Source: Desulfonatronospira sp.
GTDB lineage: Bacteria; Desulfobacterota; Desulfovibrionia; Desulfovibrionales; Desulfonatronovibrionaceae
Reading direction: 5' to 3'
Assembly: GCA_003554505.1 (NCBI GenBank)
Contig: PWGS01000126.1
Coordinates: 1 to 5,819, forward strand
DNA length: 5,819 bases
Part shown: in pieces, positions 1 through 5,751 of the stretch
Layout: each line of letters begins with the position of its first letter
Numbering within the stretch: position 1 is the stretch's first letter
Translations under genes and position numbers: made by a program
The notes under the pieces: model-generated
What the model saw: only the letters and a program-made list of their open reading frames with translations
Database searches by the model: none
Told to the model about the DNA's origin: nothing

Positions 1-486
1 ATCAACACCACCGGGCGTTTCGTGGTGGGCGGACCTCTTGGGGACTGCGGCCTGTGCGGACGCAAGATAATAAACGACACCTACGGCGGCATGGCCGCTC
101 ACGGCGGCGGAGCCTTCTCGGGCAAGGATCCTTCCAAGGTGGACCGTTCCGGGGCCTACATGGCCCGCTACGTGGCCAAGAACGTGGTGGCCGCCGGCCT
201 GGCCGAGCGCTGCCAGGTGCAGATAGCCTACTGCATCGGCCTGGCCGAGCCTGTCTCGGTGCTGGCCACCTCCATGGGCACAGGCCAGGTGGACGACGAG
301 ACCCTGACCAAAGCCGTGCGCGAGGTATTCGACCTGCGGCCCTATTTTATCATCAAGCGCCTGAACCTCAAGCGCCCCATCTACCAGATGACCACCAACT
401 ACGGTCATTTCGGCCGGGAAAAGCCGGAATTCACCTGGGAAAAGACGGATGCAGCCGCGGACCTCAAGACCGCCTGCAAGCTTTAG
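1..486 (+). CDS. metK: S-adenosylmethionine synthetase (methionine adenosyltransferase), C-terminal part
   Basis: This is a partial gene: the frame is open from base 1 and ends at TAG 484-486, giving the last 161 residues of a protein usually about 385-390 long. MetK is cytosolic and makes S-adenosylmethionine from methionine and ATP, releasing phosphate and pyrophosphate. Visible family hallmarks, numbered from the window edge, are [12 protein letters not shown] (4-15), GRKII.DTYGG (20-30), the P-loop-like signature GGGAFSGKD (35-43) followed by [14 protein letters not shown], and the C-terminal FDLRPY and YGHFGRE...TWEKTD blocks. All expected C-terminal elements are present, so there is no sign of truncation at this end. 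Codons are strongly G/C-ending, as expected for a highly expressed housekeeping gene. GRKII is preceded by Cys and followed by Asn where E. coli MetK has Thr and Val. The gene converges on the unknown leftward gene, with a hairpin between them. Identity is near certain. Confidence 0.97.
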   Translation: MNTTGRFVVGGPLGDCGLCGRKIINDTYGGMAAHGGGAFSGKDPSKVDRSGAYMARYVAKNVVAAGLAERCQVQIAYCIGLAEPVSVLATSMGTGQVDDETLTKAVREVFDLRPYFIIKRLNLKRPIYQMTTNYGHFGREKPEFTWEKTDAAADLKTACKL

Positions 487-493
487 CCGGCAT

Positions 494-532
494 TTTTCCC
501 CGGCACCTGCTGCGGGCGGGTGCCGGGGAAAA
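494..532. terminator. Strong hairpin between convergent genes, likely bidirectional transcription stop
   Basis: A perfect 14-bp inverted repeat (arms 494-507 and 519-532, core CCCCGGCACC/GGTGCCGGGG) starts 8 bases after the metK stop and sits 1 base from the stop of the convergent leftward gene. In the rightward RNA the stem can extend by U-G, G-C and C-G pairs to a 5-base loop (511-515). The T's are on the 5' arm and the A's on the 3' arm on both strands, so neither transcript has a classic U-tract after the stem. It may therefore terminate inefficiently, act with Rho, or mainly protect 3' ends. Placement between two stop codons supports a terminator role; the mechanism is inferred. Confidence 0.7.
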
Positions 533-533
533 T

Positions 534-2258
534 TCAATTATAGGAAACCAGTTCGCGTTTGAGCCTGCGGATGGTTTTCAGTTCATTCAGCAGAGAAACC
601 ATTCGGAAATATTTTTCCCTTACCTCCCGCCCGTACCGGGTGAGGGCCGTCTCTTCCTTGTTCACGTAGTTGCGCACCAGGTAACGGTCTTTGGCTATCT
701 TTTCCACGGTAGTTATGGCCCTGGATGTGATGTCCGGAAAATAGTTCCCTGTCTCGAATTTCAGTTCTTCCAGTACGTTGTTTGTGTGCTCAAGCATCTG
801 CTGGTAATTGATCTTTTTGTCCTCGTATCTTCTTTCCAGAATATCCTGCAGGATGCGGATTTTCCTGGCCTGCCTTATGTAGCTGTATTTCTGCCATACT
901 TCCAGATACAGGCTGTTTAAGTCCTGAAACTCTTCATACAGATCCGGGTTCAACAGGTAGTTGTCCAGCACCTTGGTCACCCCGGCATAAAATTCGTCGG
1001 AATAACCGATTATTCTTCGCTGATGCTTGCCAAGCCAGGCGAACAAAAACTTGAGCCTTTTTTCATGGGTGTCGGTATTTTCTATGATTTCGCGCTTGTA
1101 TTTGATCCTGCCGGAAAACTCCCCCTTGACAATGTCGTTTAGCTTCAGGGTCATGAAAAAAGTATCTTTTATTATATTCAGTTGAGAACAGACCTCTCCA
1201 GTACGGGGGTGTATCACCTCCTGCCTGAGAACCGATAATGCCCTTTCCTCGCGGATGTTGTCCGGGTCGTACTGATGCTGCTTGTACTTGACCCTCAGGA
1301 TGACGGCCTTTTTTTTCTCGTCCAGGAAGTAGCCGTTTTCCCGAAGGAATTTCAAGACATCCTTTTTTTTTGTTTCCACCCTGGCCAGGGCCACTTTTTC
1401 CAGGGCGGGATAAAATCTGCAGTCACCGGAATTGTAAAGGGTGGTAATGGTGCGGTCGGTCTGTCCTAAAGCCCGGATCAGAAACCTCTCCCCCATATTG
1501 AACAGCCGCCTGGAAAACAGGGCTGCGGAAGTCCTGCGCTCGGATACTACAGGGTAACCATAAAGCTCCATAAGGTACTGGTAGACAAAATTGCGGTTAA
1601 GCTCATAACGCAGGTTGTCATTGGGCGTGAATTTCTTGATTTTAAGGCCGAAGCGCTTGAGTTCGGGATCCAGATAGGATGGAAAAGATGCGTAGACACC
1701 CGAAAGATAGAATTCGTTCCTGGTGTCCATGCTCATTACGTGCCCCCGGTCCATGTTCAGTATAAAGTCCAGGACCCGGGGATAGCTGGACAGGGAGGCA
1801 ATATCAGTGCCGCCCAGCTTGTCCTTGAAGCTTTCCTGCAGATTTTTGGGAAGACGGCTCTGGAAAGTGGAGAGGTTGGTGTGGCTGATGGTGTCCGGAA
1901 CAGGACAGGCCTCTCCATGGGTAGTGATTATTTTTTCCCACTTGCTGTGCAGGATGTCGAACTGAAAGATCTCGTTGAAATATTCCAGGGGACGGGCCAG
2001 GGCTACAAGGCTGAACCCCGGAAGATTTTCGTATTCGTAGAGGTCGGACTCGAAGGAAGGAAGCAGTTCTCTGGCTTCCACCAAAGGATAATCATCTGTT
2101 TTTAGAAAGGGTTTGATAAGGCACTGGCGAATATGTATCAGGTCCAGGTATTTTTTCAGGCTGAGCAGGCTGTTTAGCTTGAATCTGGGCACAGGGATCT
2201 TTTTGTCGGTCCAGTCGTAGGCATCGGTTTCAAGGAAGTATTCGTACCATTTTTGCAT
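534..2258 (-). CDS. Conserved-looking hypothetical protein, 574 aa, function unknown
   Basis: I do not recognise this protein. The frame is uninterrupted for 575 codons and ends in TGA (534-536). The ATG at 2256-2258 is preceded by AAAGGGAA at a normal Shine-Dalgarno distance, which supports this start. There is no signal peptide and no hydrophobic membrane segment, so a soluble cytoplasmic protein is likely. It is rich in Lys, Arg, Glu, Tyr, Phe and Leu, with only four Cys (46, 118, 280, 357). The middle (about 215-330) is strongly basic, for example RRTSAALFSRRLFNMGERF (241-259). The last 130 residues look mostly helical and charged, ending in a Lys/Arg-rich tail (KTIRRLKREL). No nucleotide-binding loop, zinc knuckle or nuclease motif is evident. 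The gene appears monocistronic, with its own promoter (2391-2420) and a hairpin at its 3' end. Two A-runs in the message (1363-1371 and 1309-1316) could cause slippage. It is real by length and codon use; its role is open. Confidence 0.85.
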   Translation of the reverse strand: MQKWYEYFLETDAYDWTDKKIPVPRFKLNSLLSLKKYLDLIHIRQCLIKPFLKTDDYPLVEARELLPSFESDLYEYENLPGFSLVALARPLEYFNEIFQFDILHSKWEKIITTHGEACPVPDTISHTNLSTFQSRLPKNLQESFKDKLGGTDIASLSSYPRVLDFILNMDRGHVMSMDTRNEFYLSGVYASFPSYLDPELKRFGLKIKKFTPNDNLRYELNRNFVYQYLMELYGYPVVSERRTSAALFSRRLFNMGERFLIRALGQTDRTITTLYNSGDCRFYPALEKVALARVETKKKDVLKFLRENGYFLDEKKKAVILRVKYKQHQYDPDNIREERALSVLRQEVIHPRTGEVCSQLNIIKDTFFMTLKLNDIVKGEFSGRIKYKREIIENTDTHEKRLKFLFAWLGKHQRRIIGYSDEFYAGVTKVLDNYLLNPDLYEEFQDLNSLYLEVWQKYSYIRQARKIRILQDILERRYEDKKINYQQMLEHTNNVLEELKFETGNYFPDITSRAITTVEKIAKDRYLVRNYVNKEETALTRYGREVREKYFRMVSLLNELKTIRRLKRELVSYN

Positions 2259-2280
2259 CAGTATGTTCCCTTTGCCCGGT

Positions 2281-2302
2281 GGGGCGCCTGGCCAAGCGTC
2301 CC
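2281..2302 (-). other. GC-rich stem-loop in the 5' leader of the 574-aa gene
   Basis: GGGGCGC (2281-2287) and GCGTCCC (2296-2302) can pair across an 8-base loop. In the leftward transcript this is a 7-bp stem with one A/C mismatch; in the rightward direction the mismatch is a G-U pair. It lies 22-44 bases upstream of the leftward ATG, inside the roughly 125-base leader predicted from the promoter at 2391-2420. It could shape translation or message stability. It matches no riboswitch I know. Confidence 0.3.
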
Positions 2303-2341
2303 GGTAGATTCGCCTGAAACCTTCTTAATGTACCAACCAGG

Positions 2342-2370
2342 TTGAAAAAAATATGAGTGCTTGCTGAAAT
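2342..2370 (+). promoter_or_regulatory. Possible sigma-70 promoter (rightward) upstream of the GAF-mreB pair
   Basis: TTGAAA (2342-2347, 5 of 6 to consensus) is followed after 17 bases by TGAAAT (2365-2370, 4 of 6), with a TG extension just upstream of the -10. The region is very AT-rich. If used, it would leave a leader of about 255 bases before the GAF gene. A second -10-like TATGAT (2524-2529) lies closer to the gene but has no good -35 at normal spacing. Low confidence. Confidence 0.25.
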
Positions 2371-2390
2371 ATTATGCTTTTTTGTATTTT

Positions 2391-2420
2391 ATTATAAATC
2401 ACTATATCTTTTTTTTCCAA
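2391..2420 (-). promoter_or_regulatory. Sigma-70-type promoter for the leftward 574-aa gene
   Basis: On the minus strand, TTGGAA (2415-2420) is the -35 (4 of 6) and TATAAT (2391-2396) is a perfect -10, separated by 18 bases in an A-rich stretch. Transcription would begin near 2384, giving a leader of about 125 bases before the ATG at 2258. This is the best consensus promoter in the window. Confidence 0.5.
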
Positions 2421-2631
2421 AAAAATCAATGCCCGGGCAACACTTGGGCGCGGGGGCTTCAAGCTCAAGTCCTATTCCGGTTCGTTCTTGTAACTGTTGA
2501 TTATTTAAGGTATTTTTACAGAGTATGATAGTAAGCAGCAGAATACAGCAAGACATGGGTTTGCAAAAGATCGCAAAGACAGTTCGGTATGAAAAATTTT
2601 ATTGTCAATTAAAAGATAAAAAGGCATGGTT
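2421..2631. other. Intergenic region upstream of the GAF gene; no gene seen
   Basis: With 2259-2420 this forms a gene-free stretch of about 370 bases between divergent genes. It has a short GC-rich island (2431-2457, including the palindrome GCCCGGGC at 2431-2438) in otherwise AT-rich DNA, and a small GCTTCAAGC palindrome (2457-2465). I see no tRNA, no recognisable riboswitch and no credible small ORF. The Shine-Dalgarno sequence AAAAAGG for the GAF gene is at 2618-2624. Confidence 0.4.
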
Positions 2632-3627
2632 ATGCCCGAATGCAAAGCTCAAAATGGAAAGTGTCCCGCGATGAACAATGATAAATGGCTAAGCAGAATA
2701 CTGGGGCTGGTCTGCAGTGTTTTCGACGGGTATTCAACCGTCCTTTTTTTACGGGATCCGGGCCGGGATCTCTGCCGCATTGCCGCAAGCTTCAGCCTGG
2801 GAGACTCCATAAGTACAGGGTACGAGATCAAAACAGGAACCGGCCTGGTGGGCTGGATTGCCAAAAACGGCAAGCCGCTGCTTATCAACAATTTTGACCG
2901 GGATGAAGGCTGCCTCGGTTATTATCCAAGGGAGAGCGAGTCGAAAATCAAGGCATTCATGGGCTGTCCCCTGCCCCAGGAAGCGGGAGTGCTTTGCGTG
3001 GACAGCAAGAAGACCTATTCCTTCAGTGACAAGGACCAGAAAATCCTTTATCAGTTCGCCCAGCTTGTGCAGGATATCCGCCAGGGCCTGATGCAGGCGG
3101 ATTACAATGTTAAAGGCCGGGAATATTACAGGTACCTTGCCCTTATCCAGGAACTGAGGCAAAGGGTGCCCAAGTGGCGATCCTTTCTGCAGCAGCTGCT
3201 GGAACTGCTCAGTCAATCCACCGGTTTTTCACACTGTTTCATGGCGGCCAGAGATGAACGGGGGGAAGGCTATTTTCTGGAGGGCCTGCAACAGGAGATA
3301 CTGCCCAGAGTCAACCTGAAAGAGCACAAGTTCAATATCGATTCCGGGTTGCTGGGGTGGGCTTTCAAGCACGGCTCTCCGGTTTTTTCCGGGCTGCATG
3401 AAGGACCGGCGGGTCTGCCTCTTTTCGGCAAGGAAGTGCCCTCCAAACAGTTCAGGTCGGTAATCTGCCTGCCGCTGGTGGTGCACAAGAAGACCAGGGG
3501 TCTTCTTGTGCTGGCTGATACCGAGGCCCTGCCCATAGATGAAGAGTTAAAGAGTTTCGTGCACATGGTAGGTGACTACCTGGCCCTTTTTCTGGAAAAC
3601 CTGTACCTTAAAAGCCGCGTAACCTGA
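2632..3627 (+). CDS. Stand-alone tandem GAF-domain sensor protein
   Basis: This encodes a 331-residue soluble protein with two GAF domains and no recognisable output domain (no kinase, GGDEF, EAL, HD or helix-turn-helix). GAF domains bind small ligands such as cyclic nucleotides, haem or other cofactors. GAF1 spans about 18-151, with the hallmark GTGLVGWIAKNGKP at 69-82 followed by LINN and a C-terminal GVLCVDSKK strand. A helical linker follows (about 155-190). GAF2 spans about 178-326, with GLLGWAFKHGSPVFSG at 239-254 and RGLLVLAD near 289. The start was chosen at ATG 2632 because AAAAAGG (2618-2624) is 7 bases upstream. ATG 2626, two codons earlier, is only 1 base from it, and ATG 2671 is also possible. 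The stop at 3627 is 26 bases before mreB on the same strand, so co-transcription is likely. The protein is unusually Cys-rich (nine Cys), which would allow redox sensing, but no metal-binding motif is clear. Domain call secure; ligand and role unknown. Confidence 0.9.
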   Translation: MPECKAQNGKCPAMNNDKWLSRILGLVCSVFDGYSTVLFLRDPGRDLCRIAASFSLGDSISTGYEIKTGTGLVGWIAKNGKPLLINNFDRDEGCLGYYPRESESKIKAFMGCPLPQEAGVLCVDSKKTYSFSDKDQKILYQFAQLVQDIRQGLMQADYNVKGREYYRYLALIQELRQRVPKWRSFLQQLLELLSQSTGFSHCFMAARDERGEGYFLEGLQQEILPRVNLKEHKFNIDSGLLGWAFKHGSPVFSGLHEGPAGLPLFGKEVPSKQFRSVICLPLVVHKKTRGLLVLADTEALPIDEELKSFVHMVGDYLALFLENLYLKSRVT

Positions 3628-3653
3628 ATTCTTTATATCCGCGAGGTCTGTTG

Positions 3654-4679
3654 ATGTTTATTTCCAAGCTGTTTTCTCTTTTCGGCAAGAGTCTGGCCAT
3701 GGACCTGGGTACAGCCAACACCCTGATGTATACCCCAAGGGACGGCATTGTTCTTAATGAACCTTCCGTGGTGGCCCTGGATTCAAGGGATGGGAAAGTG
3801 CTTGCTGTCGGCCGGGAAGCCAAAGAGTTTCTGGGGCGCACTCCCCAGAGAATAATGGCTATCAGGCCCTTGAAGGACGGGGTGATTGCGGATTTTGAAG
3901 TCACCAATGCCATGGTCTCCTTTTTCATCAGGAAGGTCATTCGAGGTTTCAATCTAGCCAAGCCTAAAATGGTCATCTGTGTACCCACCGGCATAACCCA
4001 GGTGGAAAAAAGGGCGGTGATCGAGTCCGGACTGCAGTCCGGGGCCAGGGAGGTCAGGCTGGTGGAAGAGCCAATGGCTGCGGCCATCGGGGCGGGGATG
4101 AGCATAGAGGAGCCGGTGGGCAACCTGGTTGTGGACATTGGGGGCGGGACCACCGAGGTGGCAGTGATTTCCCTGTCCGCAGTGGCTTATTCCGAGTCAG
4201 TCCGGGTGGCCGGCGACGAGATGAATGAGGCAATCCAGCGTTATATCCAGGAGGAGTTTCAAATCCTGGTGGGGGAGAACATGGCGGAGAGAATCAAGAT
4301 GACGATAGGCACTGCCTACCCTCCGGCCGAACCCATGACTTTCAGGGTGCAGGGCAAGAGAATCGTGGACGGCAACCCGGCCACAGTGGAGATAAACGAC
4401 GCACAGGTGCGCGAGGCTATACAGGAACCGGTACGGGCCATTGTTCAGTCTGTGCACCAGGCCATGGAAAAGACCCCGCCGGAACTTATTTCAGATATTG
4501 CAGACAACGGAGTTCTTCTGGCTGGAGGCGGAGCCCTGCTCAGAGGTCTGGACCAGCTCATAAGCAAAGAGATTCAGGTAAGGGTCCAGGTGGACGAGGA
4601 GCCTCTGACCACCGTGCTCAGGGGGACAGGCAAGGCCCTGACACAGGAAAAGAGGTATTCTTATGTTTTTATCAATTAG
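3654..4679 (+). CDS. mreB: Rod shape-determining protein MreB (bacterial actin homologue)
   Basis: A full-length 341-residue actin-fold ATPase that forms filaments under the inner membrane and guides lateral cell-wall synthesis. Visible elements are an N-terminal amphipathic segment MFISKLFSLFGKS (1-13) suited to membrane contact, phosphate-1 DLGTANTL (17-24), EPSVVAL (36-42), RPLKDGVIADF (71-81), PTGITQVEKRAV (111-122), the catalytic-Glu region VEEPMAAAIGAG (137-148), phosphate-2 DIGGGTTEVAVIS (161-173) and the adenosine motif AGGGALLRGLD (290-300), then RGTGKAL. No key residue is missing. ATG 3654 is preferred because GAGG (3643-3646) lies 7 bases upstream; an in-frame TTG sits immediately before it at 3651. 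It follows the GAF gene by 26 bases. No mreC or mreD follows: the next gene is convergent. It could therefore be the main MreB in a split locus or a second paralogue (MreB/Mbl type). Confidence 0.95.
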   Translation: MFISKLFSLFGKSLAMDLGTANTLMYTPRDGIVLNEPSVVALDSRDGKVLAVGREAKEFLGRTPQRIMAIRPLKDGVIADFEVTNAMVSFFIRKVIRGFNLAKPKMVICVPTGITQVEKRAVIESGLQSGAREVRLVEEPMAAAIGAGMSIEEPVGNLVVDIGGGTTEVAVISLSAVAYSESVRVAGDEMNEAIQRYIQEEFQILVGENMAERIKMTIGTAYPPAEPMTFRVQGKRIVDGNPATVEINDAQVREAIQEPVRAIVQSVHQAMEKTPPELISDIADNGVLLAGGGALLRGLDQLISKEIQVRVQVDEEPLTTVLRGTGKALTQEKRYSYVFIN

Positions 4680-4683
4680 TTTT

Positions 4684-4715
4684 CATCCGGAAACGGTTCT
4701 TTTTCCTTGTTTCCG
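4684..4715. repeat. Small stem-loop and direct-repeat copy after mreB
   Basis: CGGAAAC (4688-4694) can pair with GTTTCCG (4709-4715) across a 14-base T/C-rich loop, 8 bases after the mreB stop. The decamer CATCCGGAAA at 4684-4693 is repeated at 4738-4747, and its reverse complement occurs at 4755-4764. Two alternative, mutually exclusive foldings are therefore possible. Confidence 0.4.
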
Positions 4716-4737
4716 TAAAGAAAACCAACAGCTTCAA

Positions 4738-4764
4738 CATCCGGAAAGAAAGACTTTCCGGATG
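4738..4764. terminator. Hairpin between mreB and the convergent Nudix gene
   Basis: A perfect 11-bp inverted repeat, CATCCGGAAAG (4738-4748) and CTTTCCGGATG (4754-4764), has a 5-base loop (AAAGA). It lies 58 bases after the mreB stop and 38 bases beyond the stop of the leftward Nudix gene. Neither side has a clear U-tract, as with the hairpin after metK. A shared terminator or 3'-end structure for the convergent transcripts is the likely role. Confidence 0.55.
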
Positions 4765-4802
4765 GAAACTGATTAAAGGTTTGCTGTCAGGTATCCAGGG
4801 TG

Positions 4803-5318
4803 TTACCTGAAAAGGAGTTCCAGTTTCCAAAGGAAGACCAGCCATGGGGTCATGGTTTCGGGATTTTCCTGCACAAGCCTGGTCAAATCCCGGGGGTTCA
4901 ACCGGGCGATTTGAGTGTCTTCACATCCATATCCGGGAAATCTCCGGACCCTTCCTGCGTTGAACACGTATATGAACTCGCAATTCGTTTCCCTGCCCCC
5001 TTCTATAAGAGATACCAGCCTCAGCCCGGCAAGGCTCAGACCGGCTCTTTCCTTCAGCTTTCTGCGGGCTGCTTCATATACGGCCTCTCCTGCAAGTACA
5101 TGTCCTGAAGCCGGCAAATCCCACCTGTCCGGATACAGGGTCTGGTATCCATTCCTTTTTCGAAGATAGATCCGGCTTTGCCGGTCATAGACTGCTACAG
5201 CCACTGAGCGATGAAACAGGCCGTGAAAGTGCACCTGTTTTTCAGGAAAAACCCCAAGGGGCTGGTTTTTTATGTCCACTACCTCTAAAGCTGTCTGGAT
5301 TCGCGGCTCAGAGTGCAT
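4803..5318 (-). CDS. Nudix-family protein (YfcD/IPP-isomerase-like) with a degenerate Nudix box
   Basis: A 171-residue cytoplasmic protein with the layout of IDI/YfcD-like Nudix proteins: a short N-terminal strand (ALEVVDIKNQPLGV, 10-23), a conserved FHRSVAVAVYD (35-45), then YLRKRNGYQTLYPDRWDLPASGHV, the usual lead-in to the Nudix box. The box (72-94) keeps G72, E78, R86, E90 and G93, but the family's REUxEExGU appears as RKLKERAGL, so two of the three metal-binding Glu positions are Lys87 and Arg91. Classical Mg-dependent diphosphate hydrolysis is therefore doubtful; the family can hydrolyse nucleoside diphosphates or isomerise isopentenyl diphosphate. ATG 5316-5318 was chosen because AGAAGG lies 7 bases upstream and the family-like sequence begins there. 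The frame extends to an ATG at 5429, but those 37 residues are low-quality and overlap another frame. The gene converges on mreB and may be preceded by a small overlapping ORF. Fold confident; activity uncertain. Confidence 0.85.
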   Translation of the reverse strand: MHSEPRIQTALEVVDIKNQPLGVFPEKQVHFHGLFHRSVAVAVYDRQSRIYLRKRNGYQTLYPDRWDLPASGHVLAGEAVYEAARRKLKERAGLSLAGLRLVSLIEGGRETNCEFIYVFNAGRVRRFPGYGCEDTQIARLNPRDLTRLVQENPETMTPWLVFLWKLELLFR

Positions 5319-5589
5319 GCTGTTTCCTTCTACCGGCTGCTGGAGGCCGAGGGGATCCATTCCGGCTGAACGCCCATATCTTCCTGGCCTTACACCTGTT
5401 CTGCCAAATCTTTTGCAACTGTTCTCCATGGTCCGGGGACTCTGCAGACAGGACGTAAAAACCCGCTTTCACGCCAAGGGGCGACAGGTGCATAATTTCT
5501 TCTACAGCCTGTCTCGTACAGTCTATATGGCATAAATATAATTTGTTGAAAATGTTATTGACGTTGATTTTTATTGTATTAATTATCAT
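5308..5589 (-). CDS. Possible small hypothetical protein (93 aa) overlapping the Nudix start
   Basis: I do not recognise this product. The ATG at 5587-5589 has AAAAGG 5 bases upstream, a plausible ribosome binding site, and the stop (TGA, 5308-5310) overlaps the Nudix ATG by 11 bases, which would allow translational coupling. The first 30 codons are very AT-rich (Ile/Asn/Lys). From about residue 30 the codons look more like those of the neighbours (MHLSPLGVKAGFYVLSAESP, 33-52), so a shorter product starting at Met33 (ATG at 5493) is an alternative. The last 15 residues are Arg/Pro/Ala-rich and the stretch also encodes the Nudix ribosome binding site, which argues for leader DNA rather than a gene. 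No domain is visible. It could be a real small gene, a gene remnant or the untranslated leader of the Nudix gene. Confidence 0.3.
   Translation of the reverse strand: MIINTIKINVNNIFNKLYLCHIDCTRQAVEEIMHLSPLGVKAGFYVLSAESPDHGEQLQKIWQNRCKARKIWAFSRNGSPRPPAAGRRKQHAL
5558..5586 (+). promoter_or_regulatory. Weak rightward sigma-70 promoter candidate
   Basis: TTGACG (5558-5563, 5 of 6) is followed after 17 bases by AATTAT (5581-5586, 4 of 6) in an AT-rich block. It points towards the right edge, where only an unproven open frame starts. It also overlaps the start of the possible 93-aa leftward ORF and the dyad at 5585-5606. Low confidence. Confidence 0.2.
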
Positions 5590-5606
5590 TAGTACCTTTT
5601 AATGAT
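5585..5606. promoter_or_regulatory. Operator-like dyad ATCATTA-N8-TAATGAT
   Basis: Two perfect 7-base half-sites (5585-5591 and 5600-5606) with an 8-base centre form a 22-bp dyad, a size typical of homodimeric regulator sites. It overlaps the candidate ribosome binding site and start of the 93-aa ORF and adjoins the -10-like box of the rightward candidate promoter. The binding protein is unknown. Confidence 0.3.
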
Positions 5607-5751
5607 CGTCATCCCGATATGTTGAACATCAGAACCCAATGCAGGGTGAGCAAAGAAGGAGAGATTGAAGAGACTGGACATGGACTGTCTTGCGGCAATC
5701 AATTTTGAAATCATGTGGGAAAGCCGTGAGGCTAAGCACAGGGAACACTCT
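5607..5751. other. Gene-free right-hand region; one unproven open frame runs off the edge
   Basis: No gene can be called with confidence. On the plus strand a frame is open from 5650 to the window end, with a possible ATG at 5680-5682 preceded by GAAGAG at 7 bases. Its product would begin MDCLAAINFEIMWESREAKH. A minus-strand frame (5589-5789) is also open across the same DNA but starts inside the inverted repeat and resembles nothing. Neither has convincing family features. Confidence 0.25.

Noticed and set aside
54..920. A 288-codon plus-strand open frame spanning the end of metK and the start of the convergent gene.
   Set aside because: It is an off-frame reading of metK followed by the antisense of the unknown gene, crosses the intergenic hairpin, and has Arg/Gly/Pro-rich composition typical of shadows.
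2555..2595. GCAAAAGATCGCAAAGAC-like stretch upstream of the GAF gene, reminiscent of a cyclic-di-GMP riboswitch fragment.
   Set aside because: The other conserved segments and pairing helices of that riboswitch are absent; only a short A/G-rich similarity remains.
2259..2631. CRISPR array, tRNA or insertion-sequence ends in the longest intergenic region.
   Set aside because: There are no regularly spaced repeats, no cloverleaf and no terminal inverted repeats with target duplications.
2749..3216. A 155-codon minus-strand frame inside the GAF gene.
   Set aside because: Antisense to a clearly recognisable GAF domain, with no family features of its own.
3608..4153. A 181-codon minus-strand frame across the start of mreB.
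   Set aside because: Antisense shadow of the strongly conserved MreB N-terminal half; Ser/Thr/Pro-rich with no motif.
5319..5429. N-terminal extension of the Nudix protein to an ATG at 5429.
   Set aside because: The extra 37 residues do not fit the family's usual start, and ATG 5318 has a much better Shine-Dalgarno (AGAAGG, 7-base spacing).
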